A stretch of 64,000 nucleotides of DNA, from the NCBI RefSeq assembly GCF_005771405.1, contig NZ_VAUA01000006.1, forward strand, positions 21,251-85,250. Reading direction: 5' to 3'. The DNA comes from Parasedimentitalea maritima. GTDB taxonomy: Bacteria > Pseudomonadota > Alphaproteobacteria > Rhodobacterales > Rhodobacteraceae. Position 1 is the first letter of the stretch, and the number at the start of each line of letters is the position of its first letter. Below are positions 1 through 9,375 of the stretch, in pieces. Under the pieces are notes generated by a model. The model was given only the letters and a program-made list of their open reading frames with translations. It was not told where the DNA came from and searched no databases. The position numbers were made by a program, and so were the translations under genes.

Positions 1-1
1 A

Positions 2-2350
2 TTAAAAGTCCTGCCAAACCTTGGAGGATCCAAGGTCACCATTGGCAGCTGCGGCAAGGGGCTGCGTTTCGGGCTCCATGTCCCAATCCGAGCCATGTGC
101 CGATGGCGCGTTGAACTCGACGACGCTGTCCTCTGCAGGCGCTTGCTGGTTGCCGTCGATGTTAAAGTGCGACACCAGTTTGGCCAGTTTGTTGGCATCG
201 GTATTCAGCAGGTGACTGGCGGCGGTGGCCTCTTCCACCATGGCAGCGTTTTGTTGGGTCACCTGGTCCAGCTGTGTCACGCCGAGGTTAATCTCACCCA
301 GACCTGTGGACTGTTCAGATGTGCCAACTGCCATTTCGGACACCAGTTGCGAAATATGGCTCACCCGCTCCACAATGCTGTTCAGCGCTGTGCCGGCTTT
401 GCCAACCAGATCAACACCCTGTTCGACCTGTTTCGAGCTGTCGCCGATCAGTGTCTTGATCTCCATCGCGGCATCCGAGGAGCGCTGCGCCAGGGCGCGC
501 ACTTCGGAAGCCACCACGGCAAACCCACGGCCAGCTTCGCCCGCCCGGGCCGCCTCGACCCCAGCGTTTAGCGCCAGCAGATTGGTCTGGAAGGCAATAT
601 CATCAATGACGCTGATGATCTGGCTGATATGGCGGGCCGAGTCCTCAATTTCAGTCATCGCTGACACCGCGTTTTGCACCACTGTTCCACTGGCTTCTGC
701 TTCGGATTTAGCCTCGTTGACGATCCCTTCAACGCTGCGGGCCCCTTCTGACGCGGATTTGACGCTGGTGGTCATCTCCTCCAGTGCCGCGGCTGTCTGT
801 TCCAGCGTTGCCGCCTGACTTTCAGTCCGCTGAGACAGATCATCCGACGCCTGGCTGATCTCACCCGCGCCGTTGCGAATGCTGTCAGCAGAGTTGATCA
901 CCTCGATGATTGTTGAGCTGAGCGTTGTCAGGGTCCGGTTGAAGTCACTGCGCAGCTGTTCGTAGTCGGCTGGGAATGCCTTATTCAGTGGCTTTGAGAA
1001 GTCACCTTTAGACAGATCCACCAACCCATGGCTCAGCTGTTCGACTACCTCGTTTTGCTCGCGTTGCTGTTCGGCGCGGTCTTCCTCAGCACTTCGGGCA
1101 CGCTTTAAATCGTCCCTCAGGCTAACCAGAGTCTTGCCGATTTGACCCAGTTCGTCCCCTCGGCTTGCCGATGCAACTTCACCATCTAGATTGCCTGCGG
1201 CCACTTCGTCCATGTTTTCACAGATTTTTGCAATCGGTCGCGTGATACTGCGGGCAAACAACCACCCTAGCAAGGACATGACAGCACCTAAGATTACCGA
1301 AGCCATCAACAGAGTGTTCCGCTCGGCTATGACCGGAGCCAAGATCTCAGCCCAATCCTGCTCGGCAACCAAGGCCCAGTGACCCTCATGGAAATCGACG
1401 CTGCTAGAGAATGCAATGACGTGCTGACCCTCAAGACCTACTGCCTCATGGAAAAATTCCGTATTTCCATCGATGGCAGATTGGATCTGCTCACTAGGCG
1501 CCATTTCATCGAGAACCTGAAAACTCTCTTCAAAGCGGGACGTGGTCCGGGCGCGCAAATCTTCAGCGACCAGATAGATCTGAACAGTTTCACCCAAGCC
1601 TTCTGTGCTGTTTGTGATGTTGGTCAACAATTGCACAGGTAGTTGGAATGCCAGAACGCCGACGGTTTCACCGATTTCATTTGCAATCGTCATAGAGACA
1701 AAAGCAGCGGCATCACCGTTGCTGGGGGCGTAACCCTCAAGATCAGAAAAATGCACCTCGCCTGAAGCGCCATTTTTGGCAGCGCGGAAAACTACGCCCA
1801 ATCCAGAATCTTTGTAGGGCCCGGTCATCAGGCTGGTGCCATAGTCGGCCTCTTTGAACACTGAATAGATAATGTCACCGTCCATGTTCATCAAAAAGAC
1901 ATCATAGTAACCCTTGGTTTCCATCAGAGTGCGAAACCCTGGGTGAAACCCTTCGTGGTGCATGTGATACGAAGATTTACCTTCTGCCCGGTCCAGCAAG
2001 TGCTTTTGACCCAATGGGTTTGGATTTCCGCTGACATAGGCCTGACGCAGGGTTTCGCCCGGATCGCCGTCAATGCCATTCCAGCTCATCGAAAACCGTT
2101 CAATTGCTGTAGCCGTCGACGGTGAGGCAGCCATGGTCATGATGTCGGAATCTACGCTAGCGAAAAAAGTTTTTAGCGCTCTGTCACGATCAGCGACTAA
2201 AGACTTGAAATGCTCTTCAGCACTGGCAATCGTGTTGTTTTTGAAGCTCACAGTACTGAGCGTAACAAGAATGACAGTCACAAGAAGACCGAAGCTAACG
2301 ACGAATACTGGCAATTTATGCGCCAACTGCAGAGATCTAAGTAGTTTCAT
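2..2350 (-). CDS. methyl-accepting chemotaxis protein
   Basis: Transmembrane chemoreceptor of 782 residues that senses a periplasmic ligand and controls CheA through CheW. A first membrane helix at about residues 13-35 is followed by a periplasmic region of about 310 residues (probably a Cache-type sensor), a second helix at about 345-365 and a HAMP domain directly after it. A second HAMP-like stretch follows at about 435-490. The signalling tip (about 585-620) includes DIAFQTNLLALNAGVEAARA. The protein ends in WQDF, which fits the WxxF tether that docks CheR/CheB on receptors. The start is supported by an AGGAGG ribosome site about 6 nt upstream. The gene is divergent from the che operon. 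The stop codon lies at positions 2-4, so the gene is complete. The ligand cannot be named. Confidence 0.95.
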   Translation of the reverse strand: MKLLRSLQLAHKLPVFVVSFGLLVTVILVTLSTVSFKNNTIASAEEHFKSLVADRDRALKTFFASVDSDIMTMAASPSTATAIERFSMSWNGIDGDPGETLRQAYVSGNPNPLGQKHLLDRAEGKSSYHMHHEGFHPGFRTLMETKGYYDVFLMNMDGDIIYSVFKEADYGTSLMTGPYKDSGLGVVFRAAKNGASGEVHFSDLEGYAPSNGDAAAFVSMTIANEIGETVGVLAFQLPVQLLTNITNSTEGLGETVQIYLVAEDLRARTTSRFEESFQVLDEMAPSEQIQSAIDGNTEFFHEAVGLEGQHVIAFSSSVDFHEGHWALVAEQDWAEILAPVIAERNTLLMASVILGAVMSLLGWLFARSITRPIAKICENMDEVAAGNLDGEVASASRGDELGQIGKTLVSLRDDLKRARSAEEDRAEQQREQNEVVEQLSHGLVDLSKGDFSKPLNKAFPADYEQLRSDFNRTLTTLSSTIIEVINSADSIRNGAGEISQASDDLSQRTESQAATLEQTAAALEEMTTSVKSASEGARSVEGIVNEAKSEAEASGTVVQNAVSAMTEIEDSARHISQIISVIDDIAFQTNLLALNAGVEAARAGEAGRGFAVVASEVRALAQRSSDAAMEIKTLIGDSSKQVEQGVDLVGKAGTALNSIVERVSHISQLVSEMAVGTSEQSTGLGEINLGVTQLDQVTQQNAAMVEEATAASHLLNTDANKLAKLVSHFNIDGNQQAPAEDSVVEFNAPSAHGSDWDMEPETQPLAAAANGDLGSSKVWQDF

Positions 2351-2778
2351 TATGCCCTCCTAAGGAAACGCGGCCTGGTTCGCCGTGTTGGAACTGACAC
2401 CCTTGATCTCCCATTGAGAGTTAATTTGAACCTTACAAACGACATGTTTTTTCATATTTTGAAATTTAGCCAGTCGAATTCTGGCTTTCATTGGCGTCAC
2501 TGCCTTACTGAAATGCTTAAGCTAGGGTGGGTGAATTCAGGCCCTATAGTATAAAGTACATTCTCTTTGCCGCCTGAGTACACTTTGACCAGCGCCAAAC
2601 CTCCTTTCGATATTGCCGCAATAATTCTTATAAAATGCAGGGAAAACTGTCTGCTTTCTAGGGCGGTTGTTTTTTGAAAACAGGTGGATCTCGGCAATCA
2701 ATTATTAAGGCACGCCGCATATGTATTTTGCATCGAAGTCCAACACGTCACCAACAACGGGGGTGCGAATCGCTCAAT
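2351..2778. other. divergent intergenic region, chemoreceptor / che operon
   Basis: About 430 bases without a credible gene. It must carry the promoters for the chemoreceptor (leftward) and the STAS-che operon (rightward). A weak rightward sigma-70-like pair can be read as TTGACC at 2585-2590 and GATATT at 2609-2614, with an 18-nt spacer. This is a guess from eye inspection. Short open frames here show no family resemblance or ribosome site. Confidence 0.4.
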
Positions 2779-3066
2779 ATGACGACAGAACCACAAACGC
2801 ATGTTTTGGATTTGCCAAATGCATTTGCCGAGCTGACACCATTGATCTCATTTCTAAATGGGGCACGTTCCCAACCGATCGAGATTGATTGCAACAAGGT
2901 GGCAATGATGCCGTCGCGTTGTCTCCAGGTGTTGCTTGGAGCCGAACAACAATGGCGATCCGAAGGCCTAGGCTTTTCGGTCACCAATATCAACGACGGC
3001 TGCCGCCGGGCCCTGTCCCTACTGGGATTGGAAACCAACCGATTTGAAGATGAGGACACAGCATGA
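2779..3066 (+). CDS. STAS-domain protein
   Basis: Small cytoplasmic protein of 95 residues with the STAS (anti-sigma-factor-antagonist-like) fold, first gene of the che operon. The segment MPSRCLQVLL aligns with the STAS loop where a Ser/Thr is normally phosphorylated, so the Ser there is the candidate site. The start ATG at 2779 was preferred to an upstream in-frame ATG because the extra N-terminal residues are basic and low in similarity to any STAS domain. The stop codon overlaps the cheY start by four bases (ATGA), so the two are translationally coupled. STAS proteins in such operons are thought to modulate receptor/CheA signalling. The exact role here is inferred only from context. Confidence 0.75.
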   Translation: MTTEPQTHVLDLPNAFAELTPLISFLNGARSQPIEIDCNKVAMMPSRCLQVLLGAEQQWRSEGLGFSVTNINDGCRRALSLLGLETNRFEDEDTA

Positions 3067-3437
3067 AAACCAAAGTTCTGGCGATAGATGATTCCCGTAC
3101 AATCCGGAATTTGCTAGCGGCCTGTCTCGAAGAGGCTGGATTTGAATACTTTAGCGCGGTTGATGGCCGCGAAGGTGTAGACAAGTATTCGGACATTGAT
3201 CCGGACGTTGTGATTACCGATATCAACATGCCCAACCTGGATGGGTTCGGAGTGCTGGAAGAGCTGCGTGGCGACGGTATCAATTCAAAGGTACCTATCC
3301 TGGTGCTGACCACCGAGAGTGCCGCCGACATGAAGGCCCGTGCTCGTGCCGCTGGTGCCACCGGCTGGATCACCAAACCATTTGATGATGAGTCGCTAAT
3401 CTTTGCACTTAAGCGAGTTACAGGGGCGGCCGCATAA
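3063..3437 (+). CDS. cheY: CheY-like response regulator
   Basis: Single receiver domain of 124 residues. The acidic pocket (DD in AIDDSRT), the phospho-acceptor Asp in VVITDINMPNLDGF, the Thr in VLTTES and the Lys in ITKPFDD are all present, as in CheY. It should be phosphorylated by the CheA encoded next door and either bind the flagellar switch or act as a phosphate sink. It overlaps the STAS gene by four bases and ends one base before the CheA start. A second receiver gene lies at the end of the operon, so the division of labour between the two cannot be read from the sequence. Confidence 0.92.
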   Translation: MKTKVLAIDDSRTIRNLLAACLEEAGFEYFSAVDGREGVDKYSDIDPDVVITDINMPNLDGFGVLEELRGDGINSKVPILVLTTESAADMKARARAAGATGWITKPFDDESLIFALKRVTGAAA

Positions 3438-3438
3438 A

Positions 3439-5625
3439 ATGACTGGTTCGATCATGGATACATTCTTTGAGGAGTGCGAAGAACTCCTCGAAGCAATGGA
3501 TGCGGGTCTGGCTGCCATCGAAGAGGGCGACCAGGACGCTGAGACCGTCAATGCGGTGTTTCGTGCAGTACACTCAATCAAGGGCGGCGCTGGTGCGTTT
3601 GGCCTTGATGAACTGGTGGCCTTTGCACATAATTTTGAAACCGTGTTTGACGACGTTCGTTCAAACAAACTGGAGCTGGATGAAAAACTGATTCAGCTGC
3701 TGTTCCGCGCCAGTGATCATCTGTCAGATCTGGTGACCTGCGCGCGTGACGGCGGTCAGGTTGATTCAGCACATCATGATGTGCTGATCAAAGCACTGGC
3801 GGAGTACATAGACGAAGACGAAGAGGAATTGGTATTTGAGCCCATGGGCGTAGGCGCGGCGTTTGAGCCTGCTGCCCTCCCTCTGTTGGACGCGGTGGAA
3901 GAAGAGGTCACCTATGACATCCGCTTTCATCCGCTCAAAGAAATGTATGCCACGGGCAACGAGCCCTACTTCTTGTTTCAGGCACTGTCTGATTTAGGTG
4001 AGCTTTCAGTTTCACTGGACGAAAATGAGCTGCCTGGGTTCGACGCCATGGAAGATGGTGAAAACTATCTGTCATGGGAACTGTCCCTAACAACTACGAA
4101 ACCACGGTCCTCTATCGAAGCCGTCTTTGAGTTCGTCGAAGGCCTCTGTGAGTTGTCAATAACAACTGACGGCGATGCCGAAGCCGAAGTTGACGCTTTG
4201 GCTGCTCTGAACGCAGCCTTTGGTGTTGGCTCAGCAGAAGAGGAAAACGTGGTGGATGTCCCTTTAGAGCAACCGGCACCTGAACCAGTCGAAGCGCCCG
4301 CACTAGCGGAAGTTGAGACTGTTGAGGTGCCGGAAGTAAAATCAGATCCAGCCAGTGAAAATACGCCTGTTGCAAAAAAGGATGCCGCAAAAGCCAAGTC
4401 TGCGGGTCCAAAGCCAACATTACGGGTAGAATTGGACCGCGTGGACAAACTGATCAACGCGGTAGGTGAGCTGATCATCAACCATTCTATGTTGGCGCAG
4501 CAAATTGCCAATCTAGATGCCAGCGATACCCGCGATGTAGAGACTGAACTGGAAGGTTTTAAGACCTTAGCCCGTGACATCCAAGAAGGTGTTATGGCAA
4601 TCCGAGCCCAACCAGTGAAACCTTTGTTTCAGCGCATGGCCCGTATCGTTCGCGAGGCCTCCGCTGCCACAGGAAAATCTGCCAAGTTGGTCACGGTGGG
4701 CGAAGCCACTGAGGTTGATAAGACTGTCATCGAACGACTGGCTGATCCTCTGACACATATTCTGCGCAATGCAGTTGATCATGGGATTGAAACCCCCGAA
4801 GATCGGGCAGCTACAGGTAAAGAGAAGGCCGGCGAAATTCGGCTGACGGCGGCTCATCGTTCGGGCTCGGTCTGTATCGAAGTTAAGGATGACGGTGCGG
4901 GTCTTAACCGCAAGAAAATCCGGCAGATTGCGATCGACAAAGGGCTGATTCCTGAAAACGCTGAGCTAAACGACAATGAGATCGATAATCTCTTGTTCTT
5001 GCCTGGGTTTTCCACGGCCTCTGAAATCTCGAACCTTTCGGGTCGAGGCGTTGGCATGGACGTTGTTAAAAATGCGGTGACCAAACTGGGGGGACGGGTC
5101 AATATTGCCTCAACTCCAGGCCGGGGATCGACCTTTTCGATTATCCTGCCGCTGACACTTGCGGTTATGGACGGCATGGTTGTTTCCGTTGCAGGGCATA
5201 CCATGGTGGTACCAATTACCGCCATTGTTGAAACCATGCGTGGCAACGATGACATGATCAACAACCTGGGCGCCGATGGCACTTTGTTATCCATTCGCGG
5301 TAGCTTTGTGCCGATTTGTGACGTTGCAAGCAGTCTGGGACTGCGCAGAGACACAACCAATGAGCCGGCAGGTGTCTACCTTTTGGTAGAAACCGAAAAC
5401 GGTGATCGGTGTGCCCTTGCAGTGGACGACATTCATGATCAGCGCCAAGTGGTGATCAAAAGTCTGGATGGCGTCTGTGGCAATGTTCCTGGCGTTTCCG
5501 CCGCAACCATTCTGGGAGATGGCAAAATCGCCATGATCCTGGATCCTGAAAGCATCGTAACGGCGTCGTCCTCGGCAGCCGTCTTTGACACCGACCGGAG
5601 GATGAGCAATGCAATTGCAAGCTGA
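3439..5625 (+). CDS. cheA: chemotaxis sensor histidine kinase CheA
   Basis: CheA of 728 residues. The N-terminal Hpt domain carries the phosphorylated His (H45, in AVHSIKGGAGAF). A region of low similarity with an Ala/Pro/Glu-rich linker follows, then the dimerisation helices (RVDKLINAVGELIINHS), the ATP-binding domain with its N box (ILRNAVDHGIETPED), the G1 box (DDGAGLN) and the G2 box (GRGVGMDVV), and a C-terminal CheW-like domain. The start at 3439 is one base after the cheY stop. An upstream ATG inside cheY adds 12 residues without homology. The 3' end overlaps cheW by 17 bases. It phosphorylates the CheY proteins encoded on either side. Confidence 0.95.
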   Translation: MTGSIMDTFFEECEELLEAMDAGLAAIEEGDQDAETVNAVFRAVHSIKGGAGAFGLDELVAFAHNFETVFDDVRSNKLELDEKLIQLLFRASDHLSDLVTCARDGGQVDSAHHDVLIKALAEYIDEDEEELVFEPMGVGAAFEPAALPLLDAVEEEVTYDIRFHPLKEMYATGNEPYFLFQALSDLGELSVSLDENELPGFDAMEDGENYLSWELSLTTTKPRSSIEAVFEFVEGLCELSITTDGDAEAEVDALAALNAAFGVGSAEEENVVDVPLEQPAPEPVEAPALAEVETVEVPEVKSDPASENTPVAKKDAAKAKSAGPKPTLRVELDRVDKLINAVGELIINHSMLAQQIANLDASDTRDVETELEGFKTLARDIQEGVMAIRAQPVKPLFQRMARIVREASAATGKSAKLVTVGEATEVDKTVIERLADPLTHILRNAVDHGIETPEDRAATGKEKAGEIRLTAAHRSGSVCIEVKDDGAGLNRKKIRQIAIDKGLIPENAELNDNEIDNLLFLPGFSTASEISNLSGRGVGMDVVKNAVTKLGGRVNIASTPGRGSTFSIILPLTLAVMDGMVVSVAGHTMVVPITAIVETMRGNDDMINNLGADGTLLSIRGSFVPICDVASSLGLRRDTTNEPAGVYLLVETENGDRCALAVDDIHDQRQVVIKSLDGVCGNVPGVSAATILGDGKIAMILDPESIVTASSSAAVFDTDRRMSNAIAS

Positions 5626-6076
5626 AGCCAAACATGTTGACCACAGTGAATTCGTCAGTTTCACAGTGGCAGGTCAAGCATTCTGCCTGAAAATAACCCA
5701 GATCCGCGAGATCCGGCGTTGGCAGCCTGTGACAGTCCTGCCCCATGCCCCAGCAGATGTGCTGGGCGTGATGAACCTGCGAGGAGCGGTGATTCCTATT
5801 TACGATCTGTCCGCTCGCTTTGGACTGGAACAGACGGATGCCAGCGAACGCAACGTGGTGATCGTGGTCTCTGTGCATGACAAGCCGGTTGGCCTTCTGG
5901 CGGAATCAGTGTCCGAAATCATTTCGATTGACCCTGATGACATTCAGGAAACCCCGCAGGTGGATAGCCGCAACACCATGGATTTCATCCAGGGTATCAT
6001 CTCGCAGAATGATGAAATGGTACGGATCATCAATCTTGATGCGGTGATCTCATCACCAGAACAGGTGGCCCAGTGA
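5609..6076 (+). CDS. cheW: chemotaxis coupling protein CheW
   Basis: CheW of 155 residues that links receptors to CheA. The conserved core is visible as EFVSFTVAGQAFCL, the IREIRRW segment, the LGVMNLRGAVIPIYDL strand-turn-strand and the GLLAESVSEIISI region. The length matches stand-alone CheW proteins. The gene overlaps the end of cheA by 17 bases, and its TGA overlaps the GTG start of cheR, so translation of all three is coupled. Confidence 0.95.
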   Translation: MQLQAEAKHVDHSEFVSFTVAGQAFCLKITQIREIRRWQPVTVLPHAPADVLGVMNLRGAVIPIYDLSARFGLEQTDASERNVVIVVSVHDKPVGLLAESVSEIISIDPDDIQETPQVDSRNTMDFIQGIISQNDEMVRIINLDAVISSPEQVAQ

Positions 6077-6924
6077 CCATAGCCCATTCGATTGAACCCA
6101 GCGCGGGTCAGTTCATTCTGTCGGATCAGGATTTCGAAGCTGTCGCCAAGTTTGCCCATAAGAATTTCGGGCTGGCTCTGTCGAGCAGTAAGAAACCCTT
6201 GGTCTCATCGCGTTTATCACGCCGTTTGAATCGGCTAAATGTGCGTGACTTTAAGAGCTACCTAAGCAACCTGGACACTCCAGGTGGTGAAGGAGAACGC
6301 AGTGAACTTCTCTCACTGCTGACCACCAATGTTACGCAGTTCTTTCGCGAACCGCATCACTTTGAAACTCTTCGCGAAGACGTGCTGCCACCACTGATCG
6401 AAAAGGCGCGAAGTGGCGGACGGGTACGGTTGTGGTCGGCGGGTTGTTCGAACGGGCAAGAACCCTATACGATGGCTATGGTTCTTAACCAGTTGTGCCC
6501 CGACGCGGCACGTCTGGATATAAAGATCCTAGGCACCGACATTGACCCGGTGGTGGTTCGCACCGCTCAGGCGGCGCAATATCCCGCTGATGAGCTGGCG
6601 CAAATCCCTGCGAAATATCGGGCCAAAGGCGCAGGCGATCAATTGCCCGATGAGATCCTCTCGCTGGTCAGCTTTGGGGTGTTGAACCTAATCGAACCGT
6701 TCCCCTTTAAGGGGAAGTTCGACGCCATCTTCTGCCGCAATGTGGCGATCTATTTTGACACACCGACTCAACAACATGTCTGGTCGGCGTTTCAGAAATC
6801 GCTCAATCCGGGTGGCTACCTGTTTATTGGTCATTCGGAACGCATGTCCGGTCCCGCAGCAACGCACCTGCAAACGTCCGGGATTACAACCTACATCAAC
6901 TCTTCTGCCGGCCTAAGCACTTAA
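6073..6924 (+). CDS. cheR: chemoreceptor glutamate methyltransferase CheR
   Basis: SAM-dependent methyltransferase of 283 residues that methylates receptor glutamates during adaptation. It has the all-helical N-terminal CheR domain (SRLSRRLNRL, then LLTTNVTQFFREPHHF) and the Rossmann-type catalytic domain with the SAM motif (LWSAGCSNGQEPYTMAM), ILGTDID and IFCRNVAIYFD. It begins with GTG at 6073 inside a GTGA overlap with cheW. The upstream chemoreceptor ends in a WxxF peptide, the tether to which CheR binds. No cheB methylesterase is in the window, so demethylation must be encoded elsewhere. Confidence 0.95.
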   Translation: MTIAHSIEPSAGQFILSDQDFEAVAKFAHKNFGLALSSSKKPLVSSRLSRRLNRLNVRDFKSYLSNLDTPGGEGERSELLSLLTTNVTQFFREPHHFETLREDVLPPLIEKARSGGRVRLWSAGCSNGQEPYTMAMVLNQLCPDAARLDIKILGTDIDPVVVRTAQAAQYPADELAQIPAKYRAKGAGDQLPDEILSLVSFGVLNLIEPFPFKGKFDAIFCRNVAIYFDTPTQQHVWSAFQKSLNPGGYLFIGHSERMSGPAATHLQTSGITTYINSSAGLST

Positions 6925-6960
6925 ATTTTCGGCAAAGACAGAACTACAAGGAACTTAAAA

Positions 6961-7347
6961 ATGAGCCTCAAAGACTCGCTGCGCGTTATGGTTGTTGATG
7001 ACATGTCCACCAGTCGTGGAATCCTGACACAGTGTCTGGATGAACTTGGCATTAAAAACTATATGGTCGAAAACAACGGGCAATCAGCCTTTCAGAAGAT
7101 CACGACCAATCCGGTGCATCTGGTTCTGTCGGATTACAACATGCCTGGCATGGACGGTCTGGGATTGCTGAAACATATGCGAGAAAACCGGGTAACACAG
7201 CGAACCGGGTTTATTTTGGTTACCGGCAAACCGACACCAGAAGTGGTTGAAGTTGGCCGTCGCCTTGCGATGAATAACATCATCCGTAAACCGTTTACGG
7301 TGGCCACAATGAAGCAGGCTATCGAACAAGTTGTAGGGCGTCTGTAA
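6961..7347 (+). CDS. second CheY-like response regulator
   Basis: Receiver-only protein of 128 residues with the acidic pair in VVDDMST, the phospho-acceptor Asp in LVLSDYNMPGMDGL, the Thr in LVTGKP and the Lys in IRKPFT. It diverges clearly from the first CheY of the operon, so the two are old paralogues. A ribosome site (AAGGAAC) lies before the start. It is followed three bases later by a small gene with a CheZ-like motif, which suggests that it is the partner and possible substrate of that protein. Confidence 0.9.
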   Translation: MSLKDSLRVMVVDDMSTSRGILTQCLDELGIKNYMVENNGQSAFQKITTNPVHLVLSDYNMPGMDGLGLLKHMRENRVTQRTGFILVTGKPTPEVVEVGRRLAMNNIIRKPFTVATMKQAIEQVVGRL

Positions 7348-7349
7348 TC

Positions 7350-7676
7350 ATGGATCAGAATGGCAACTCTCTGACCAATCTTTGCGCGGTGTCCGCCCGT
7401 GAGATGACGCAGCTTCAAGCCCAGGTACAGGGCCTTGAAGACGCGGTGTTCAGCATTCTCGAAAGCGACTCCGGACCGACAAGCAAGGATCGACAGGCGT
7501 TGCAGGATTTTGATTTGGTGGCGCAAACGCTGGCGGGTTTGGCTGGGTTTTTCCAGCGCGTACAAGTGCAAAACGAAGACACCGGCCGACCGGATCTGGT
7601 ACTCGCTTCTGAACAGGTCACTCTACAAAAGCTGCGCGACCGACTGCGCGGCCCTATTGATATGAACACTGCCTGA
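7350..7676 (+). CDS. small CheZ-like protein of the che operon
   Basis: Predicted helical cytoplasmic protein of 108 residues, last gene of the che operon, two bases after the second CheY. No whole-length family is recognised with certainty. The segment QDFDLVAQTL keeps the Asp-x3-Gln spacing of the CheZ catalytic motif (QDFQDLTGQ, where Asp143 and Gln147 of the E. coli protein act on CheY-P). Together with its place beside a receiver gene, this suggests a reduced CheY-P phosphatase. It is half the length of classical CheZ, so it may dimerise differently or be a regulator without phosphatase activity. Confidence 0.6.
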   Translation: MDQNGNSLTNLCAVSAREMTQLQAQVQGLEDAVFSILESDSGPTSKDRQALQDFDLVAQTLAGLAGFFQRVQVQNEDTGRPDLVLASEQVTLQKLRDRLRGPIDMNTA

Positions 7677-7701
7677 TAGTGGATAAATGAAGAACCAAAG
7701 T

Positions 7702-7734
7702 CGCGTCGCCCTGTCTGGGGCGGTGCGGCTTTTG
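7702..7734 (+). terminator. probable rho-independent terminator of the che operon
   Basis: A GC-rich hairpin lies 25 bases after the last che gene. Its arms are CGCGTCGCCC (7702-7711) and GGGCGGTGCG (7718-7727), with two G-T wobble pairs and a 6-nt loop. It is followed by GCTTTTG. The T-run is short (four), so efficiency is uncertain. Confidence 0.55.
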
Positions 7735-7853
7735 TCGTTTGGTTGACTGCATCAAATAAAATGTGACCTGCCCGGCAGCAATTTTCCTTTCTCTTTGTAG
7801 ACTTGACACGATAGACTGCTCCACATTGGTAGCTGGTTTGTTGGGTTCAGGAT

Positions 7854-9353
7854 ATGACTGCGTTTTTGCGGATTTTCGGAATATTGTTTTTGGCACTTGC
7901 CCCGGCCCTAAGCCAGGCAGACACGCGCCGCATTGCCCTTGTAATGGGCATGTCTGAATATCAAACTCTACCTTCGTTAGAGAATACCAAAAATGATGCA
8001 ACTGCCATGGCCGCGATGCTTAGCAGTATCGGGTTTGATGTTACCCTGTCCGTTGACGCAGGAGTGGCTGAGATTGATCAGCTACTGGATGATTTTGCCT
8101 TCCGTTCAGAAGTTGCCGATCTGGCGCTGATCTATTTTGCGGGCCACGGAATCGAGGTCCAGGGTGAAAACTTCCTCATCCCAGTGGATGCAGCAGTGCA
8201 AAGTAACCTCGACGTGCAGCGACAATCGATGTCCCTGAAGCGCTTGTTAGGGGCCGTGGATCGCGCCAGAAAAATGCGCATCGTTATTCTGGACAGTTGC
8301 CGTAACAACCCGCTTGGCGATGACATCGCATTGGATGGCGGCGCAATTGATACCACAAGTGTCGATGGCACCCGCGGGACCGGTGGTGGGATGGCAGCAG
8401 CAGATCCTGAGCGCGGAACACTGGTGGCTTTTGCCGCACGTGATGGGCAGGTCGCGCTTGATGGAACCGGCGTCAACAGCCCTTATGCCCTTGCTCTTAT
8501 GGACAAAATGGCTCAGCCAGGCCTAGAAATCAGCCTGATGTTTCGGCAGGTCCGTGATCAAGTTCTAAACCAAACAGGCAACCTACAAGAGCCACATACC
8601 TATGGGTCACTGACCGGGGTCCCTTTCTATCTGGCCGGTGCGGCTGAAGGTCAGGTTGATGTGGCTTCGTCCGCTGCGATTGATGCTTGGGCCGCCTTGC
8701 GTCCCGATCAAGAGGATCAGTTGCTGGCGCTAGCGGATTTGGGCGACACCCGTTCGATGTTAGGCTTGGCCTATATTCGCTTGAACCCCAATGAAGGACG
8801 ATTTGATCCGAAAGCTGCGGTATCATTCTTACAACGTGCCGCTGATGCCGGCTCCCCGGAAGCTCAGTTTGAATTGGCCAAGCTATACGAACGCGGAACA
8901 GGGGTGAACGAGGATCATACTCGTGCTCTGAAACTGTATCAGACTGCTGCTGAACAAGACTTTGCTGACGCGATCAACGATCTTGGTTTTCTGCACTATC
9001 AGGGTGGGTTAGGTCTGCCTGCTAATCCACAGAAAGCGCTAGAATTTTTCGAACGCGCTGCAGATCTACGCCACCCGCAGGCTCAGTTCAATTTCGCCGC
9101 GTTGATTGATGATGGGCTGATTGCGGACAAAGGCCCAGACGATTCGGCGTATTATCTTTATCAAGCGCTTCGCACAGGAAGCTCGGATGTGCTTACCTTG
9201 CTAAGCGAACGGCCCACAATGTTTACGGACCAAACCCGACGTGCATTGCAGGCCAGGCTAAAAGATAACAGTTTCTATCAGGGTGCCATTGATGGTGACT
9301 TTGGCCCTGGCACACAGCGTGGTATTCGCCGGGCCTATGGAATTGAAGAATAA
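7854..9353 (+). CDS. secreted caspase-fold protein with Sel1 repeats
   Basis: Exported protein of 499 residues. A signal peptide (about 1-22, ending LSQA) precedes a peptidase C14 (caspase-like) domain at about 25-265 with the His in IYFAGHGIE (H98) and the Cys in LDSCRNNP (C149), so the catalytic pair is intact. Sel1/TPR-like repeats follow at about 295-440 (for example AQFELAKLYERGTGVNEDHT). The C-terminus (about 460-499) resembles a peptidoglycan-binding-like segment (GAIDGDFGPGTQRGI). It is a periplasmic protease or a protein-interaction scaffold; substrates are unknown. A second caspase-fold protein lies on the other side of the T6SS operon. Confidence 0.85.
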   Translation: MTAFLRIFGILFLALAPALSQADTRRIALVMGMSEYQTLPSLENTKNDATAMAAMLSSIGFDVTLSVDAGVAEIDQLLDDFAFRSEVADLALIYFAGHGIEVQGENFLIPVDAAVQSNLDVQRQSMSLKRLLGAVDRARKMRIVILDSCRNNPLGDDIALDGGAIDTTSVDGTRGTGGGMAAADPERGTLVAFAARDGQVALDGTGVNSPYALALMDKMAQPGLEISLMFRQVRDQVLNQTGNLQEPHTYGSLTGVPFYLAGAAEGQVDVASSAAIDAWAALRPDQEDQLLALADLGDTRSMLGLAYIRLNPNEGRFDPKAAVSFLQRAADAGSPEAQFELAKLYERGTGVNEDHTRALKLYQTAAEQDFADAINDLGFLHYQGGLGLPANPQKALEFFERAADLRHPQAQFNFAALIDDGLIADKGPDDSAYYLYQALRTGSSDVLTLLSERPTMFTDQTRRALQARLKDNSFYQGAIDGDFGPGTQRGIRRAYGIEE

Positions 9354-9375
9354 CTATTGCTTGGTAACATATTGG

